Source: Candidatus Dormiibacterota bacterium (GTDB lineage: Bacteria > Chloroflexota > Dormibacteria > Dormibacterales > Dormibacteraceae). Taken from it: a stretch of DNA of 64,000 bases. The notes beneath the pieces were generated by a model that saw nothing but the letters and a program-made list of their open reading frames with translations, made no database searches and was not told the origin of the DNA. The stretch spans positions 186,001-250,000 of the forward strand of contig PLJM01000006.1 in the NCBI GenBank assembly GCA_003139695.1, in the 5' to 3' direction. The translations under genes and the position numbers were made by a program. Below, piece by piece: positions 1 to 8,438 of this stretch; the stretch's first letter is position 1, and the number at the start of each line of letters is the position of its first letter.

Positions 1-168
1 TCTTTTACCGACTGGGGACCTCCCCTTCATAATCAATTGCCTCGCGCCATGCCAGCGCCGACAAGCGAAGCCGGCCGCGGCATCGCGATCGCACGCAAGG
101 TGCTCGATGAGCTGGGATACAAACGCGATGGCGAGGTGAACTATTGGCGACTGGTGAAACGGCTGTAG
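1..168 (+). CDS. C-terminal end of an anti-sigma-factor-type serine kinase (HATPase_c_2), partial
   Basis: The frame is open from base 1 to the TAG at 166-168, so the gene begins outside the window. The 55 visible residues fit the last part of an RsbW/SpoIIAB-like GHKL ATPase: a DWGPP segment, then SEAGRGIAIARKVLDEL, which matches the glycine-rich ATP-lid and following helix, and a closing YWRLVKRL strand. Family members phosphorylate an anti-anti-sigma factor and bind a sigma factor; which partner applies here cannot be seen. The next gene overlaps its 3' end, which suggests co-transcription with the DHp and REC-GGDEF genes. Confidence 0.6.
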   Translation, partial: SFTDWGPPLHNQLPRAMPAPTSEAGRGIAIARKVLDELGYKRDGEVNYWRLVKRL

Positions 169-410
169 GCGCAGGAGGCGAACACTCGGAGGAAGGAAAC
201 CGGGTCCTCATCCACGACTTTCGCAATCTCCTGGCAGTGATCGTGAACTACTGCGAGCTGATCGCTGAGGAAACAGGCGATCCCGAAGCAGTGCGCACTG
301 ACATCCAGGAGATTCGCGTCGCTGCCGAGCGCGCGATCGCGCTGACCGACAAGCTGAGGCGCCCGCCAGTACCGGCTCCCGATTCGGAGTCCACGGCGAG
401 CGGGTTGTGA
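144..410 (+). CDS. Stand-alone histidine-kinase dimerisation (DHp/HisKA-like) domain protein
   Basis: An 88-residue protein made almost entirely of an H-box helix pair: IHDFRNLLAVIVNYCELI with candidate phospho-acceptor His24, followed by an acidic second helix ending in RAIALTDKL. No ATP-binding domain follows. A lone DHp domain can act as a phosphotransfer protein or be phosphorylated in trans. The upstream GHKL-type protein and the REC protein whose start overlaps this stop (GTGA) make a split kinase or phosphorelay plausible. The only in-frame start is TTG at 144, which overlaps the previous gene by 25 nt, so the exact start is uncertain. Confidence 0.6.
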   Translation: MATGETAVGAGGEHSEEGNRVLIHDFRNLLAVIVNYCELIAEETGDPEAVRTDIQEIRVAAERAIALTDKLRRPPVPAPDSESTASGL

Positions 411-1426
411 CCATGACCCGTAGGCCGGGTGCGGCCAGGACCGCAGCGGGCGGTGACGGCGTGACACCTTATCGCGAGCTCGTGCTGGTGGTCGACGACG
501 ACGACCAGATGCTGCGCCTGGTCAAGCGCGTGCTCGAACGCGCCGGCTTCGAGTGCGTCACGGTCGGCGACGGCGAGGTCGCACACGAGTCGGCGGTCGA
601 CTGGCGCCCCGACATCATCCTGCTCGACCTGATGCTCGGGTCGACGACCGGCGACCAGATCTTGGCCGACATCCGAAAGGACTTCCGCACCCGCCTGATC
701 CCCGTGGTCTTCCTCACTGTTCGCAGTTCGCTGAAGGACAAGGTGGAGCACCTACTCGCGGGCGCCGACGATTACGTGACAAAGCCGTTCATCGCGGAAG
801 AGCTCGTCGCGCGGTTGAGGGCGGTGATCAGCCGCTCCACGAACACGCGCGACCTCAACCCGCTGACAGGAATGAGCGGCAACACCGACATCCTTCGCGA
901 GATCAACCAGCGCCTCAAGGCGAACGAGCGCTTCGCAGTCCTGTATCCAGATATCGACACCTTCAAGAGTTACAACGACCACTACGGATTCCTGCGCGGA
1001 GACGACGTGATCAAGACGCTCGGCACGATCATCCTCGAGGTGCTCGAGGCGCACTACTCGCCCCATCACTTCGGTGGCCATGTCGGCGGTGATGACTTTG
1101 TGATCCTCACGGAGCCCAGCCTGGCGGAGACAGTCGCAGCCGAGATCACCAAGCGTTTCGACGAGGCGGTGCCCGACCTTTACGACGAGGTCGACAGGGA
1201 GCGCGGCTGGATCGAGTACGAGGACCGGAGCGGCGCCTCGCTCAGGACGGGCCTGGTCTCGGTGTCCATCGGTATCGTCCTGGCCGAGCCCGGTAGCTAC
1301 GAGAGCGCCGCCGCTCTTGCCTCACGCGCAGCCGAGGTGAAGGGCGTGGCGAAACGAATGCCAGGATCGAGGTGGGTCGTCGACCGCCGGCGCCCGCCAG
1401 AGGCTCGCGGAGGGCGCACCCGTTAA
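407..1426 (+). CDS. Response regulator with REC and GGDEF-like domains
   Basis: 339 residues. A receiver domain covers about residues 24-140, with acidic pocket D30-D33, phospho-acceptor D74 (in DIILLDLML), T104 and K126 (YVTKPF). A GGDEF-like domain fills residues 150-320, with DIDTFKSYND as the metal/substrate segment and GGDDF at 227-231 in place of GGDEF/GGEEF. The conservative D/E change leaves open whether it makes cyclic di-GMP or only binds nucleotide. The GTG start overlaps the DHp gene by 4 nt. It precedes the CpaF-cyclase fusion gene, so it is a candidate input to pilus control. Confidence 0.85.
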   Translation: MTMTRRPGAARTAAGGDGVTPYRELVLVVDDDDQMLRLVKRVLERAGFECVTVGDGEVAHESAVDWRPDIILLDLMLGSTTGDQILADIRKDFRTRLIPVVFLTVRSSLKDKVEHLLAGADDYVTKPFIAEELVARLRAVISRSTNTRDLNPLTGMSGNTDILREINQRLKANERFAVLYPDIDTFKSYNDHYGFLRGDDVIKTLGTIILEVLEAHYSPHHFGGHVGGDDFVILTEPSLAETVAAEITKRFDEAVPDLYDEVDRERGWIEYEDRSGASLRTGLVSVSIGIVLAEPGSYESAAALASRAAEVKGVAKRMPGSRWVVDRRRPPEARGGRTR

Positions 1427-1439
1427 GTGCGCACGTTAA
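1423..1439. promoter_or_regulatory. Imperfect palindrome at the 3' end of the REC-GGDEF gene
   Basis: TTAAGTGCGCACGTTAA has the perfect 8-bp centre GTGCGCAC and TTAA on both sides with one extra base. It overlaps the REC-GGDEF stop codon and lies about 60 nt before the fusion gene. It could be an operator; no binding protein can be assigned. Confidence 0.25.
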
Positions 1440-1460
1440 TGAGGAAGAAGTGCGCGTCGC

Positions 1461-1474
1461 CGATGCTAGCATCG
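1461..1474. promoter_or_regulatory. Perfect 14-bp palindrome upstream of the CpaF-cyclase gene
   Basis: CGATGCTAGCATCG is self-complementary throughout. It contains TAGCAT (1466-1471), which fits a TANNNT -10 hexamer placed 25-31 nt before the start of the next gene. An operator over a promoter is the simplest reading, but this is inferred from symmetry and position only. Confidence 0.35.
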
Positions 1475-1496
1475 ACCGAATCCACCCACGCAGGTA

Positions 1497-4400
1497 ATGG
1501 CAATGAGTGACCCCGAGCCAACCTCATCCACGACTCCGCAAGTTCTGAGCGGTGACGCGCTGCTTGCGGTGACCGGCGCGCGCCCGCCTGAGACGGGCTT
1601 GGCCAGGGTCGGACGCCGCCAGGTCGCAGTGCATCGACTCGATGGCGGCCTGGAGCGCGGCGAGTCCGATGCGAGGTCCCTCAGCGCGGACGGCTTCCCG
1701 ATCTACACGCCGCCAGACCTGGACCGCGCACGCTGGATCCCTGCTCGCGACATCAAGTACGTGGTCTTCGGCAGCGCCGACGATCCTGACCTCGAGGCTG
1801 ACCCGGGCGACAAGAGCCAGGCCCGCAAGGCGATCCTTCGTTTCCGGGACGGCGAGTTGATCGCGGCCTACATGGATTCCGGACAACCGCCGGACGGTGC
1901 CGGCCTCGCGATCAAGATCCGGATGACCGAGCGCCAGCGCGTCATCCCCGCCATCGCCGCCAACGCGGCGCTCCTGGAGATGCAGTTCGTCGACCTGTGG
2001 GCCACCAGCACCGACTCGGCGCAGCCGCACCGCCGGCGCTCCGACATCGTCGAGGCGGCGGCGCGGCAGGGTCGCGACCTGCAAACGCTCGCCAACGACT
2101 TCCGCGATCGCCTCGCTCTGATCCGCGACGTCGGCTTGACGGCTGGCGACACTCTCGCCTTCTCGCGAGCGGTGCGCACCCACCTCGACCGTTTCCTGGC
2201 TGAGGACGGCATCAATCTCAACTCGGTCGAGAAGACGGCGCTCGCCGACATCATCCTGCGCGCCGCCGTCGGATACGGCCCGCTCGACGGCCTCCTCAAT
2301 GACCGCTCCGTAAGCGAGATCATGGTGAACGGTCCCGACCAGGTGTTCATCGAGCGGCGGGGTGTCCTGACCAAGGCCGACATCCGCTTCGAGGACGAGA
2401 ACCAGCTCCTGGAGACGATCCGCCGCATGGTGGCGACTACCGGCCGCCACATCGACGGCCTGAACCCAATGGTCGACGCCCGCCTGCCCGACGGCAGCCG
2501 TGTCAACGCGATCATCAGGCCCGCCGCCATCCACGGCGCTGCGCTCACGATCAGAAAGTTCAAGGACGCCGTCCTCGGCATCGACGACCTCACCCGCGAG
2601 GGCAGCTTGAGCCCAGCGATGGCCGAGTTCCTCAAGGCCGCGGTGCTCGGCCGCATGAACATCCTGGTGTCTGGTGGAACCGGGTCAGGCAAGACGACGA
2701 CCCTCAACGTGATCGCGCGCTTCATCCCGCACAACCAGCGCGTGATCACCATCGAGGATGCCGCCGAGCTGCAGATCGACCACCCGCACGTGATCGCGCT
2801 CGAGCACCGGCCAGCCAACGTCGAGGGCAAGGGCGAGCTGACGATTCGCCAGCTGCTGCGCAACAGCCTTCGAATGAGGCCTGACCGCATCCTCGTGGGA
2901 GAGGTGCGCGGCTCGGAAGCCCTCGACATGCTCCAGGCCATGAACACGGGCCACGACGGCAGCATGTCGACGATTCACTCCAACTCTGCGCGCGATGCGC
3001 TGTCCCGCCTGGAGACGATGGTGATGATGGCCTCGATCGACATCCCATTCGAAGCCGTGCGCGCGCAGATCGCGTCGGCCGTCAACCTCATAGTGCACCA
3101 GGCCCGCATGCCGGACGGCAGGCGCAAGGTCGCGCAGATCGCGGAGGTGGTCGGCTACGACCAGAACGGAGCGGTCCTTCGCGACATCTTCGTGCTCGGC
3201 ATGGGCGCAGACCTGCGCCTCGAGTACAACGCGACCGGATACATCCCGACCTCCCGGGACAAGGCTGCGTTCTACGGCGTCCAGATCGACGAGGACCTGT
3301 TCGACCCGGTGAAGGCGCGCTACGTCCCGGCGGGCTCGGACAGCATGATGCCGGTGGTCAACAACCCACTCATGACCGGGCAGCGCGGCGGCGGCGAGAA
3401 CGTGGTGCGCCAGGTGGTGGTGGTGCCGTTCAGCTCGGACCGCCCTGGCGATCGGCAGCAGCAGCAGACGCACACTGTGCAGTCGACGCCGTCAACCACG
3501 GCAAGCACGATGGCCTCCACGCCCGAGATGCAGGAGGAGATGCGAAAGCTGATCGACGCCGCGAGGTCCGCAGTGGCCGACCTCCAGGCGGCTCCGCGGC
3601 CAGGCCAGGCGCCCGCCCCCGAGCAGGCCCCTCCGCCCCAGCTGCCCGCTCGCGCCCAGGCGCAAGCGCCCGCGCCAACCGGCGGGGTTGCCGGCCCGGC
3701 GGCTGCGCAGCCGCCACCCGCGACCCTTTTTGCAGTACCGCCACCCCAGCAAGGCGAGGCGACGCCCGTGTCCTTCATGAGCGCCGGCGATACCGCCCAG
3801 GCCAACCAGGCTCTGCAGGCCGCGACCGCGATGGCGCGCGCGACCACTGCTTTGGGCCAGATGGCGGCCGCCGCGGGTGGGTTCATGCACGCGGGCCAGC
3901 TGCCGACCATCCAGGGCGAAGGCACGGTGCCACAAGGCGCGACACGGCGTATCCAGGCCGTGATCGAGAGCCTCATCACCCGCAAGGGCCTGAACCTCCG
4001 GCTTGCCCCCGCGGTGACTCAGGCGTTCGAGGGCGCGGAGCTGAAGGCAAGCGAGTACGCAGGGCCCAACCACATCAGCAAGGAGTCAGCGGGCCGCGAG
4101 TTGCGACAGGCGGTCGAGGCGGGCGTGCTGCAGGTGGTCAGGTATCCGCAGGGCGAGGCCGGCTTCCGCGCCGGGCCCGACCTGTTGCGCTCGGTCGCCG
4201 AAGGGCTCGGCCAGCAGGTCAACGCCGCGCAGCCTCTGACACCTGAAACCATCATCGGCAGCCTCTCGGTGGGCCAGACGGAAGGCACCGTCACCGTCAT
4301 GTTCACCGACATGGAGGGGTCGACGAACCTCCTGTCAACGAGGGGGTTCACCGAGTCCCACGAGATCATGAAGGCGTACGAATCGATCATCGATGAGAAG

Positions 4401-6407
4401 GTCGCCGAGCACGCAGGACGCCGCATCAAAGGCCTGGGCGACGGTCTCATGGTCAGCTTCGGGTCGAGCCGGCACGGCGTCGAGTGCGCGCTCGAGATCC
4501 AGAAGGCGATCGCCGAGTACAGCAAGCAGAACCCGGAGCGGACGATCAGGATCCGTATCGGCATCAACACCGGCGAGGTGGTCGAGGAGGCCGGCGACAT
4601 CTTCGGCGCCGCGGTCAACGTGGCAGCGCGTGTCGCGGGCAAGGCCAAGGGAGGCGAGATCCTCGTCTCCGACGTCGTGCGCTCGCTGGTCGGCCCTGTG
4701 GCTGAGATCAAATTCGACTTCAAGGGCGCATATAAGCTGAAGGGTTTTCCGGATCGCTGGCGGATTCACAAGGTGACCCCTGGCGAGTCGATCACGATGA
4801 CCACGGTCATGCCAACTGGAGACGGTTTCGTCGGCCGCGAGCAGGAGCGCCTCGACATGCGCATGGTGCTGGACCGCGCGGCCACGGGGTCGGGCGGCAT
4901 GGTGTTCATCGCAGGCCCGCCAGGCATCGGTGCGTCGCGGTTCGCCGCGGAGGTGGCCGGGGACGCCGTGGGCAAAGGGTGGGTCGTTCTGAGCGGCCGC
5001 TGCGCGGATCAAGCCGCGAGTCCGATGTCCCCGTTCCGCGACGTGCTCACTGCCGCTGTCGCGACCGCGGGAGCAAAGACCCTCCAGGACGCGGTGGGCC
5101 AGAACGGACAGTTGCTGGCGCAGTTGGTGCCCGCACTGCGTCAGAAGGTCCGCGGAATGGCCGCGAGCGCCGATGTCAACCCCGACAAGCTGCGCGAGCA
5201 GCTGTTCCACGCGATCTTCGACTTCCTGGTCGTATACCAGGGCGCCAAGCCGATGCTAATAGTGGTCGACGACCTCCAGTGGGCCGACGACGCATCGATC
5301 CTGCTCCTCCGAGACCTGGCGGAGCGCTTGAGTGAAAGCCGCATCGTCCTCGCCGCCACGTATTGGGAATCTGAGCTCGACTCGGGTCGCCCGTTCACTC
5401 CAGTGGTCTCGCGCTTGCTGCGCAGGCGGCGCGCGCAGCGGATCGGGCTGGGCCGGCTGTCAGACCGCGAAGTCGAGAAGATGGTCGCGGCGATGGCGGA
5501 GACGCCGGTCACACCGATTCAGCTCATCGGCATTCAGGCGGCGACGGAAGGCAACCCGCTCTTCGTCGAGCACTCCTTCCTTTACGTGGCAGCCTCCGAC
5601 ACCATGCTCGGCGGCAGCTCGCGCGTCCAGGTCAGCTTCACCGAGGAAGACCTCGAGCTCGCACAGAGCGTGCGCGGCCTCATCGGCCGCCGGCTGGAAC
5701 GGTTGAGCGAGCCCGCGCAGAGGATGCTGGTCGCGGCGGCCGTGATCGGCCGCGACTTCGACATCGCGCTGCTGGAAGCCTTCGGGGAGCTGTCAGGGCA
5801 CGAACTTCGCGAGGCTCTGGACGAGGCGACGCGTGGCCACTTCCTGACCAGCGCCGCCCCCGATCGTTACCGCTTTGGACACGACCTGGTGCGCCAGCGT
5901 GTCCTCGCGGTGCTGCCACTGCCTCGCCTGCAGGCCTACCACCTTGCGGTGGCCGACACGTTGGAGCGCGTTTACGGCAAGAGCGCCAACGAGCGCGCAG
6001 GGGAGATCGGCTACCACCTGTACCAGGCCGGCACTGCCGCCGACCCGGTGCGGACGGCCGGCTACCTGGCGCAAGCCGCGAAGAACGCGCTGTCGGTTGC
6101 GGCTTTCGAAGAGACGCTTCGCCTCGTCGACACGACGCTGATGCTGCTGCCCGGCGACAAGATTCGCGAGCGCGCGCAGGCGCTCAACATGCGGGGCCAG
6201 GCGTTCTGGGGCCTCGGCCGGCACGACGAAGCCCAGGCGGCCATGAAGGGCGCTGCGCAGCGGTACGAGGAGCTGGGCGACGCCAAGTCGGCGGCATTGC
6301 TCCACGATCGGCTGGAGCAGCTGAACCGCGGCGACGAGGAGCCGGCGCCAGCAGAAACCGAGCTCGCCGAAGAAGAGGTCGAGGTCCCCGAACCGGTCAC
6401 GCCGTAG
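1497..6407 (+). CDS. CpaF/TadA-type pilus ATPase fused to class III adenylate cyclase, AAA ATPase and TPR-like region
   Basis: One uninterrupted 1636-residue frame. Residues 1-240 are a poorly recognised N-terminus with two DG-x-x-x-G style segments. About 241-585 is a CpaF/VirB11 ATPase: Walker A GGTGSGKT with K399, RILVGEVRG with E469, His-box HDGSMSTIH (486-494). About 665-810 is a Pro/Ala/Gln-rich linker; 811-907 may be winged-helix-like. About 930-1100 is a class III cyclase with metal Asp938 and Asp982, adenine-specifying Lys978 and Asp1034, transition-state Asn1041 and Arg1045. About 1110-1400 is an AAA/STAND-like ATPase with GPPGIGASR, where Ala1146 replaces the Walker A lysine, and Walker B IVVDD (Asp1258/1259). 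The rest is helical, TPR-like. AGG at 1492-1494 suits ATG 1503 better than ATG 1497. CpaF proteins are usually about 450 residues. It faces the Tad structural genes, supporting a pilus-motor role. Confidence 0.85.
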   Translation: MAMSDPEPTSSTTPQVLSGDALLAVTGARPPETGLARVGRRQVAVHRLDGGLERGESDARSLSADGFPIYTPPDLDRARWIPARDIKYVVFGSADDPDLEADPGDKSQARKAILRFRDGELIAAYMDSGQPPDGAGLAIKIRMTERQRVIPAIAANAALLEMQFVDLWATSTDSAQPHRRRSDIVEAAARQGRDLQTLANDFRDRLALIRDVGLTAGDTLAFSRAVRTHLDRFLAEDGINLNSVEKTALADIILRAAVGYGPLDGLLNDRSVSEIMVNGPDQVFIERRGVLTKADIRFEDENQLLETIRRMVATTGRHIDGLNPMVDARLPDGSRVNAIIRPAAIHGAALTIRKFKDAVLGIDDLTREGSLSPAMAEFLKAAVLGRMNILVSGGTGSGKTTTLNVIARFIPHNQRVITIEDAAELQIDHPHVIALEHRPANVEGKGELTIRQLLRNSLRMRPDRILVGEVRGSEALDMLQAMNTGHDGSMSTIHSNSARDALSRLETMVMMASIDIPFEAVRAQIASAVNLIVHQARMPDGRRKVAQIAEVVGYDQNGAVLRDIFVLGMGADLRLEYNATGYIPTSRDKAAFYGVQIDEDLFDPVKARYVPAGSDSMMPVVNNPLMTGQRGGGENVVRQVVVVPFSSDRPGDRQQQQTHTVQSTPSTTASTMASTPEMQEEMRKLIDAARSAVADLQAAPRPGQAPAPEQAPPPQLPARAQAQAPAPTGGVAGPAAAQPPPATLFAVPPPQQGEATPVSFMSAGDTAQANQALQAATAMARATTALGQMAAAAGGFMHAGQLPTIQGEGTVPQGATRRIQAVIESLITRKGLNLRLAPAVTQAFEGAELKASEYAGPNHISKESAGRELRQAVEAGVLQVVRYPQGEAGFRAGPDLLRSVAEGLGQQVNAAQPLTPETIIGSLSVGQTEGTVTVMFTDMEGSTNLLSTRGFTESHEIMKAYESIIDEKVAEHAGRRIKGLGDGLMVSFGSSRHGVECALEIQKAIAEYSKQNPERTIRIRIGINTGEVVEEAGDIFGAAVNVAARVAGKAKGGEILVSDVVRSLVGPVAEIKFDFKGAYKLKGFPDRWRIHKVTPGESITMTTVMPTGDGFVGREQERLDMRMVLDRAATGSGGMVFIAGPPGIGASRFAAEVAGDAVGKGWVVLSGRCADQAASPMSPFRDVLTAAVATAGAKTLQDAVGQNGQLLAQLVPALRQKVRGMAASADVNPDKLREQLFHAIFDFLVVYQGAKPMLIVVDDLQWADDASILLLRDLAERLSESRIVLAATYWESELDSGRPFTPVVSRLLRRRRAQRIGLGRLSDREVEKMVAAMAETPVTPIQLIGIQAATEGNPLFVEHSFLYVAASDTMLGGSSRVQVSFTEEDLELAQSVRGLIGRRLERLSEPAQRMLVAAAVIGRDFDIALLEAFGELSGHELREALDEATRGHFLTSAAPDRYRFGHDLVRQRVLAVLPLPRLQAYHLAVADTLERVYGKSANERAGEIGYHLYQAGTAADPVRTAGYLAQAAKNALSVAAFEETLRLVDTTLMLLPGDKIRERAQALNMRGQAFWGLGRHDEAQAAMKGAAQRYEELGDAKSAALLHDRLEQLNRGDEEPAPAETELAEEEVEVPEPVTP

Positions 6408-6428
6408 CAAGCCTGCCGGCGCTCGGCG

Positions 6429-8438
6429 CTATCCGACCAGGCGAGCCGCCGGTGGGACCGGCATGAAGTCGGCGATGCCTGTCATCGTCGGCAGCAACCC
6501 CGTGAAGGTGATGGTGTCGGCGATGACCCCACCTGTGGCGTCGGTCCTGAACCCGTTGCTGGTCGGCACGTTGAGCGAAGCGGCAGGCATGTACACCAGG
6601 CCGATGTATGCGGACGCCGTCGAGGCGCCCATCACGTTTGCGCAGGTGTTGGCCGTTTCCGCTGCATACAGACCTGGTTCGTAGATCGCCATCCAGTTGA
6701 ACTGATAACCGCTGAAGACGTAGTTGTCACCGCCATTCGGGTCGGCGAGGCAGCTCCCGCTGGGGATGTAGTAGGAGACGGCGCCAGGCGTGATGGCACC
6801 CGGGCAGGCGGTCAGCGCTGCCCCGCTGGTGTCGCACTGGTTTTCGTTGGCGCGGTCCCCCGCCTGCGGAACAGCGCGGTCCGCGTTCTGGTTGGGCAGG
6901 CCATTTGCAGTTGGGGTGGTCTCGCTGCTCGGCGGATACGCGCCGCTCGTTCCCCACAGGGCGAGGGGATTTGGCAGCGGGAAACCCGCTAAGTCGGAAC
7001 CGGAATACGAGGTCGTCTCATCACCGAGGCTGCACCCATTTCCGTTCCCATTTCCGTTTCCATTTCCGTTGTTCCCGTTGCCAAACGGACAGTGCTTGGT
7101 ATCGTCATTTTGGACCGGCCCGGTCACTGAAAGATTGTCGGCGAGCCCGAATGGGCCTGAGCAGCCGTTCCTCGAAAAGTAGATGTTGTACGAGGTAGCT
7201 CCTGGCACGTTGCTGACATCGAGCTGGAGCGTTTGATTCGCGCGGAAGTTGAATGACTGGCACATTGACGGAGCGCTCTCGCGCGGGTAGTTGGTCCCGG
7301 CGTACGTGTCGACTCGCACTGAGGTCAGCTCGACTCCCCACGTCCCCATGTTCTGACCACCGCCGTTACCGTTCGTGTCCACGTTGACCGAGCCGGCGCA
7401 GTTCACGCCGTCGATGTTCCAGAACTGGGGATTCGCCAGCTGCGTGTTGTTGTTGGGGTTGGGCTCATCCGGAGGCTTCAGCTCGTTGCTGACGAGGCCC
7501 CCGTTGTTGCTGTAGCCACCCTGCCACTTGTAAACCCCGCTGCTGAGGAAGTAGCACGTCTTGTTGCCAAAAGCAGGATTTGCCGCGTAGGTGCCCGGGA
7601 AGATCACAACGTCGTTGCCGGGTTTCCCCCTGCTGCCCCCGGCGACTGGCGGGGGTGGGTAGTTCGGGTCGGCGTAGTTGTAGCCGGACTTGGTGATTCC
7701 GGCGATGCTGGGGAAAGTGCACGGTGGCGTCGAGCCGCTTGGGTAGCAGGTCGTCGTCACCGAACCGGGCACGACGGCCTGGCACCGAGCGTAGATGTCC
7801 CCAGCGACCTTCAGCGTGGATCCCGCCGGAACGCTGATTGCCCCTGAGGAGACGATGGTGCCGAACACGGTCAGCGTGCCGCTGGCGGCGACCGACATGG
7901 CGATCCCGGGCTTGCCTCCGCATCCAGCCTGGTTGAGGGCAGCGAGCGTCGGCGTGTAGAGGAGGTTGTTCACGCCCCCCGACGCCGTGGAGCTCAGGGT
8001 CGGTGACACGCCGTTCGTGAGAATCCGGCCGAACTGGAGCTTGAGCGACCGCGTAGCGGTGAGCGTGAAGCGGCTGCCCGCTGCTCCGAGGGCGAGCACC
8101 GACTGGGTAAGAGTTGTTCCATCCGAGTAGGTGCAGGTCACCACGAACGGGGCCGCGCCTGGCGATCCGTATCCGGGGGCGCAGCCGGGAGCCGTGTACA
8201 GGAACAGGTTCTTGCCGAAGCTGGTGGTGGCTGCCTGCTCCGCCTGCGTGTAGCTGCCTGTCTGCTGCAGCGTGTCGCCGGACGTGAGAGCGGCGGCGTC
8301 CACAGCGTCCTGCAAGTCTCGACGCAAGGTGTACGCCCGAGCTCCGTCGATCGCGAGCGCCACCATGCCGACGAGAATCGCAAGCATGACGGCGATGAGC
8401 ACGATCGCCTGGCCCCGCTGACTACGGCCACCCGCCAT
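6429..8438 (-). CDS. TadG-like pilus/surface protein with N-terminal Tad domain
   Basis: 669 residues. The N-terminus RGQAIVLIAVMLAILVGMVA is the basic-plus-hydrophobic pseudopilin-like segment of the Tad (Flp pilus assembly) family, followed by the typical DGARAYTLRRDLQDAVDAAAL helix. The remaining 600 residues are an extracellular region rich in Gly, Asn, Ser, Thr and Pro with scattered Cys, including a (GN)n tract, and no recognised enzyme domain. It is likely membrane-anchored with the large domain outside. It follows two TadE-like genes on the same strand with 1-4 nt overlaps, so the three probably form one operon facing away from the cpaB-tadBC operon. It is much longer than usual TadG proteins. 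Confidence 0.75.
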   Translation of the reverse strand: MAGGRSQRGQAIVLIAVMLAILVGMVALAIDGARAYTLRRDLQDAVDAAALTSGDTLQQTGSYTQAEQAATTSFGKNLFLYTAPGCAPGYGSPGAAPFVVTCTYSDGTTLTQSVLALGAAGSRFTLTATRSLKLQFGRILTNGVSPTLSSTASGGVNNLLYTPTLAALNQAGCGGKPGIAMSVAASGTLTVFGTIVSSGAISVPAGSTLKVAGDIYARCQAVVPGSVTTTCYPSGSTPPCTFPSIAGITKSGYNYADPNYPPPPVAGGSRGKPGNDVVIFPGTYAANPAFGNKTCYFLSSGVYKWQGGYSNNGGLVSNELKPPDEPNPNNNTQLANPQFWNIDGVNCAGSVNVDTNGNGGGQNMGTWGVELTSVRVDTYAGTNYPRESAPSMCQSFNFRANQTLQLDVSNVPGATSYNIYFSRNGCSGPFGLADNLSVTGPVQNDDTKHCPFGNGNNGNGNGNGNGNGCSLGDETTSYSGSDLAGFPLPNPLALWGTSGAYPPSSETTPTANGLPNQNADRAVPQAGDRANENQCDTSGAALTACPGAITPGAVSYYIPSGSCLADPNGGDNYVFSGYQFNWMAIYEPGLYAAETANTCANVMGASTASAYIGLVYMPAASLNVPTSNGFRTDATGGVIADTITFTGLLPTMTGIADFMPVPPAARLVG
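7036..7082 (-). repeat. Hexanucleotide coding repeat giving a Gly-Asn tract
   Basis: On the plus strand the pattern CCATTTCCGTTC/T recurs about four times inside the TadG-like gene, read on the minus strand as alternating Gly-Asn codons. Such tracts can change length by slippage, which here would stay in frame in units of 6 nt. Confidence 0.6.
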
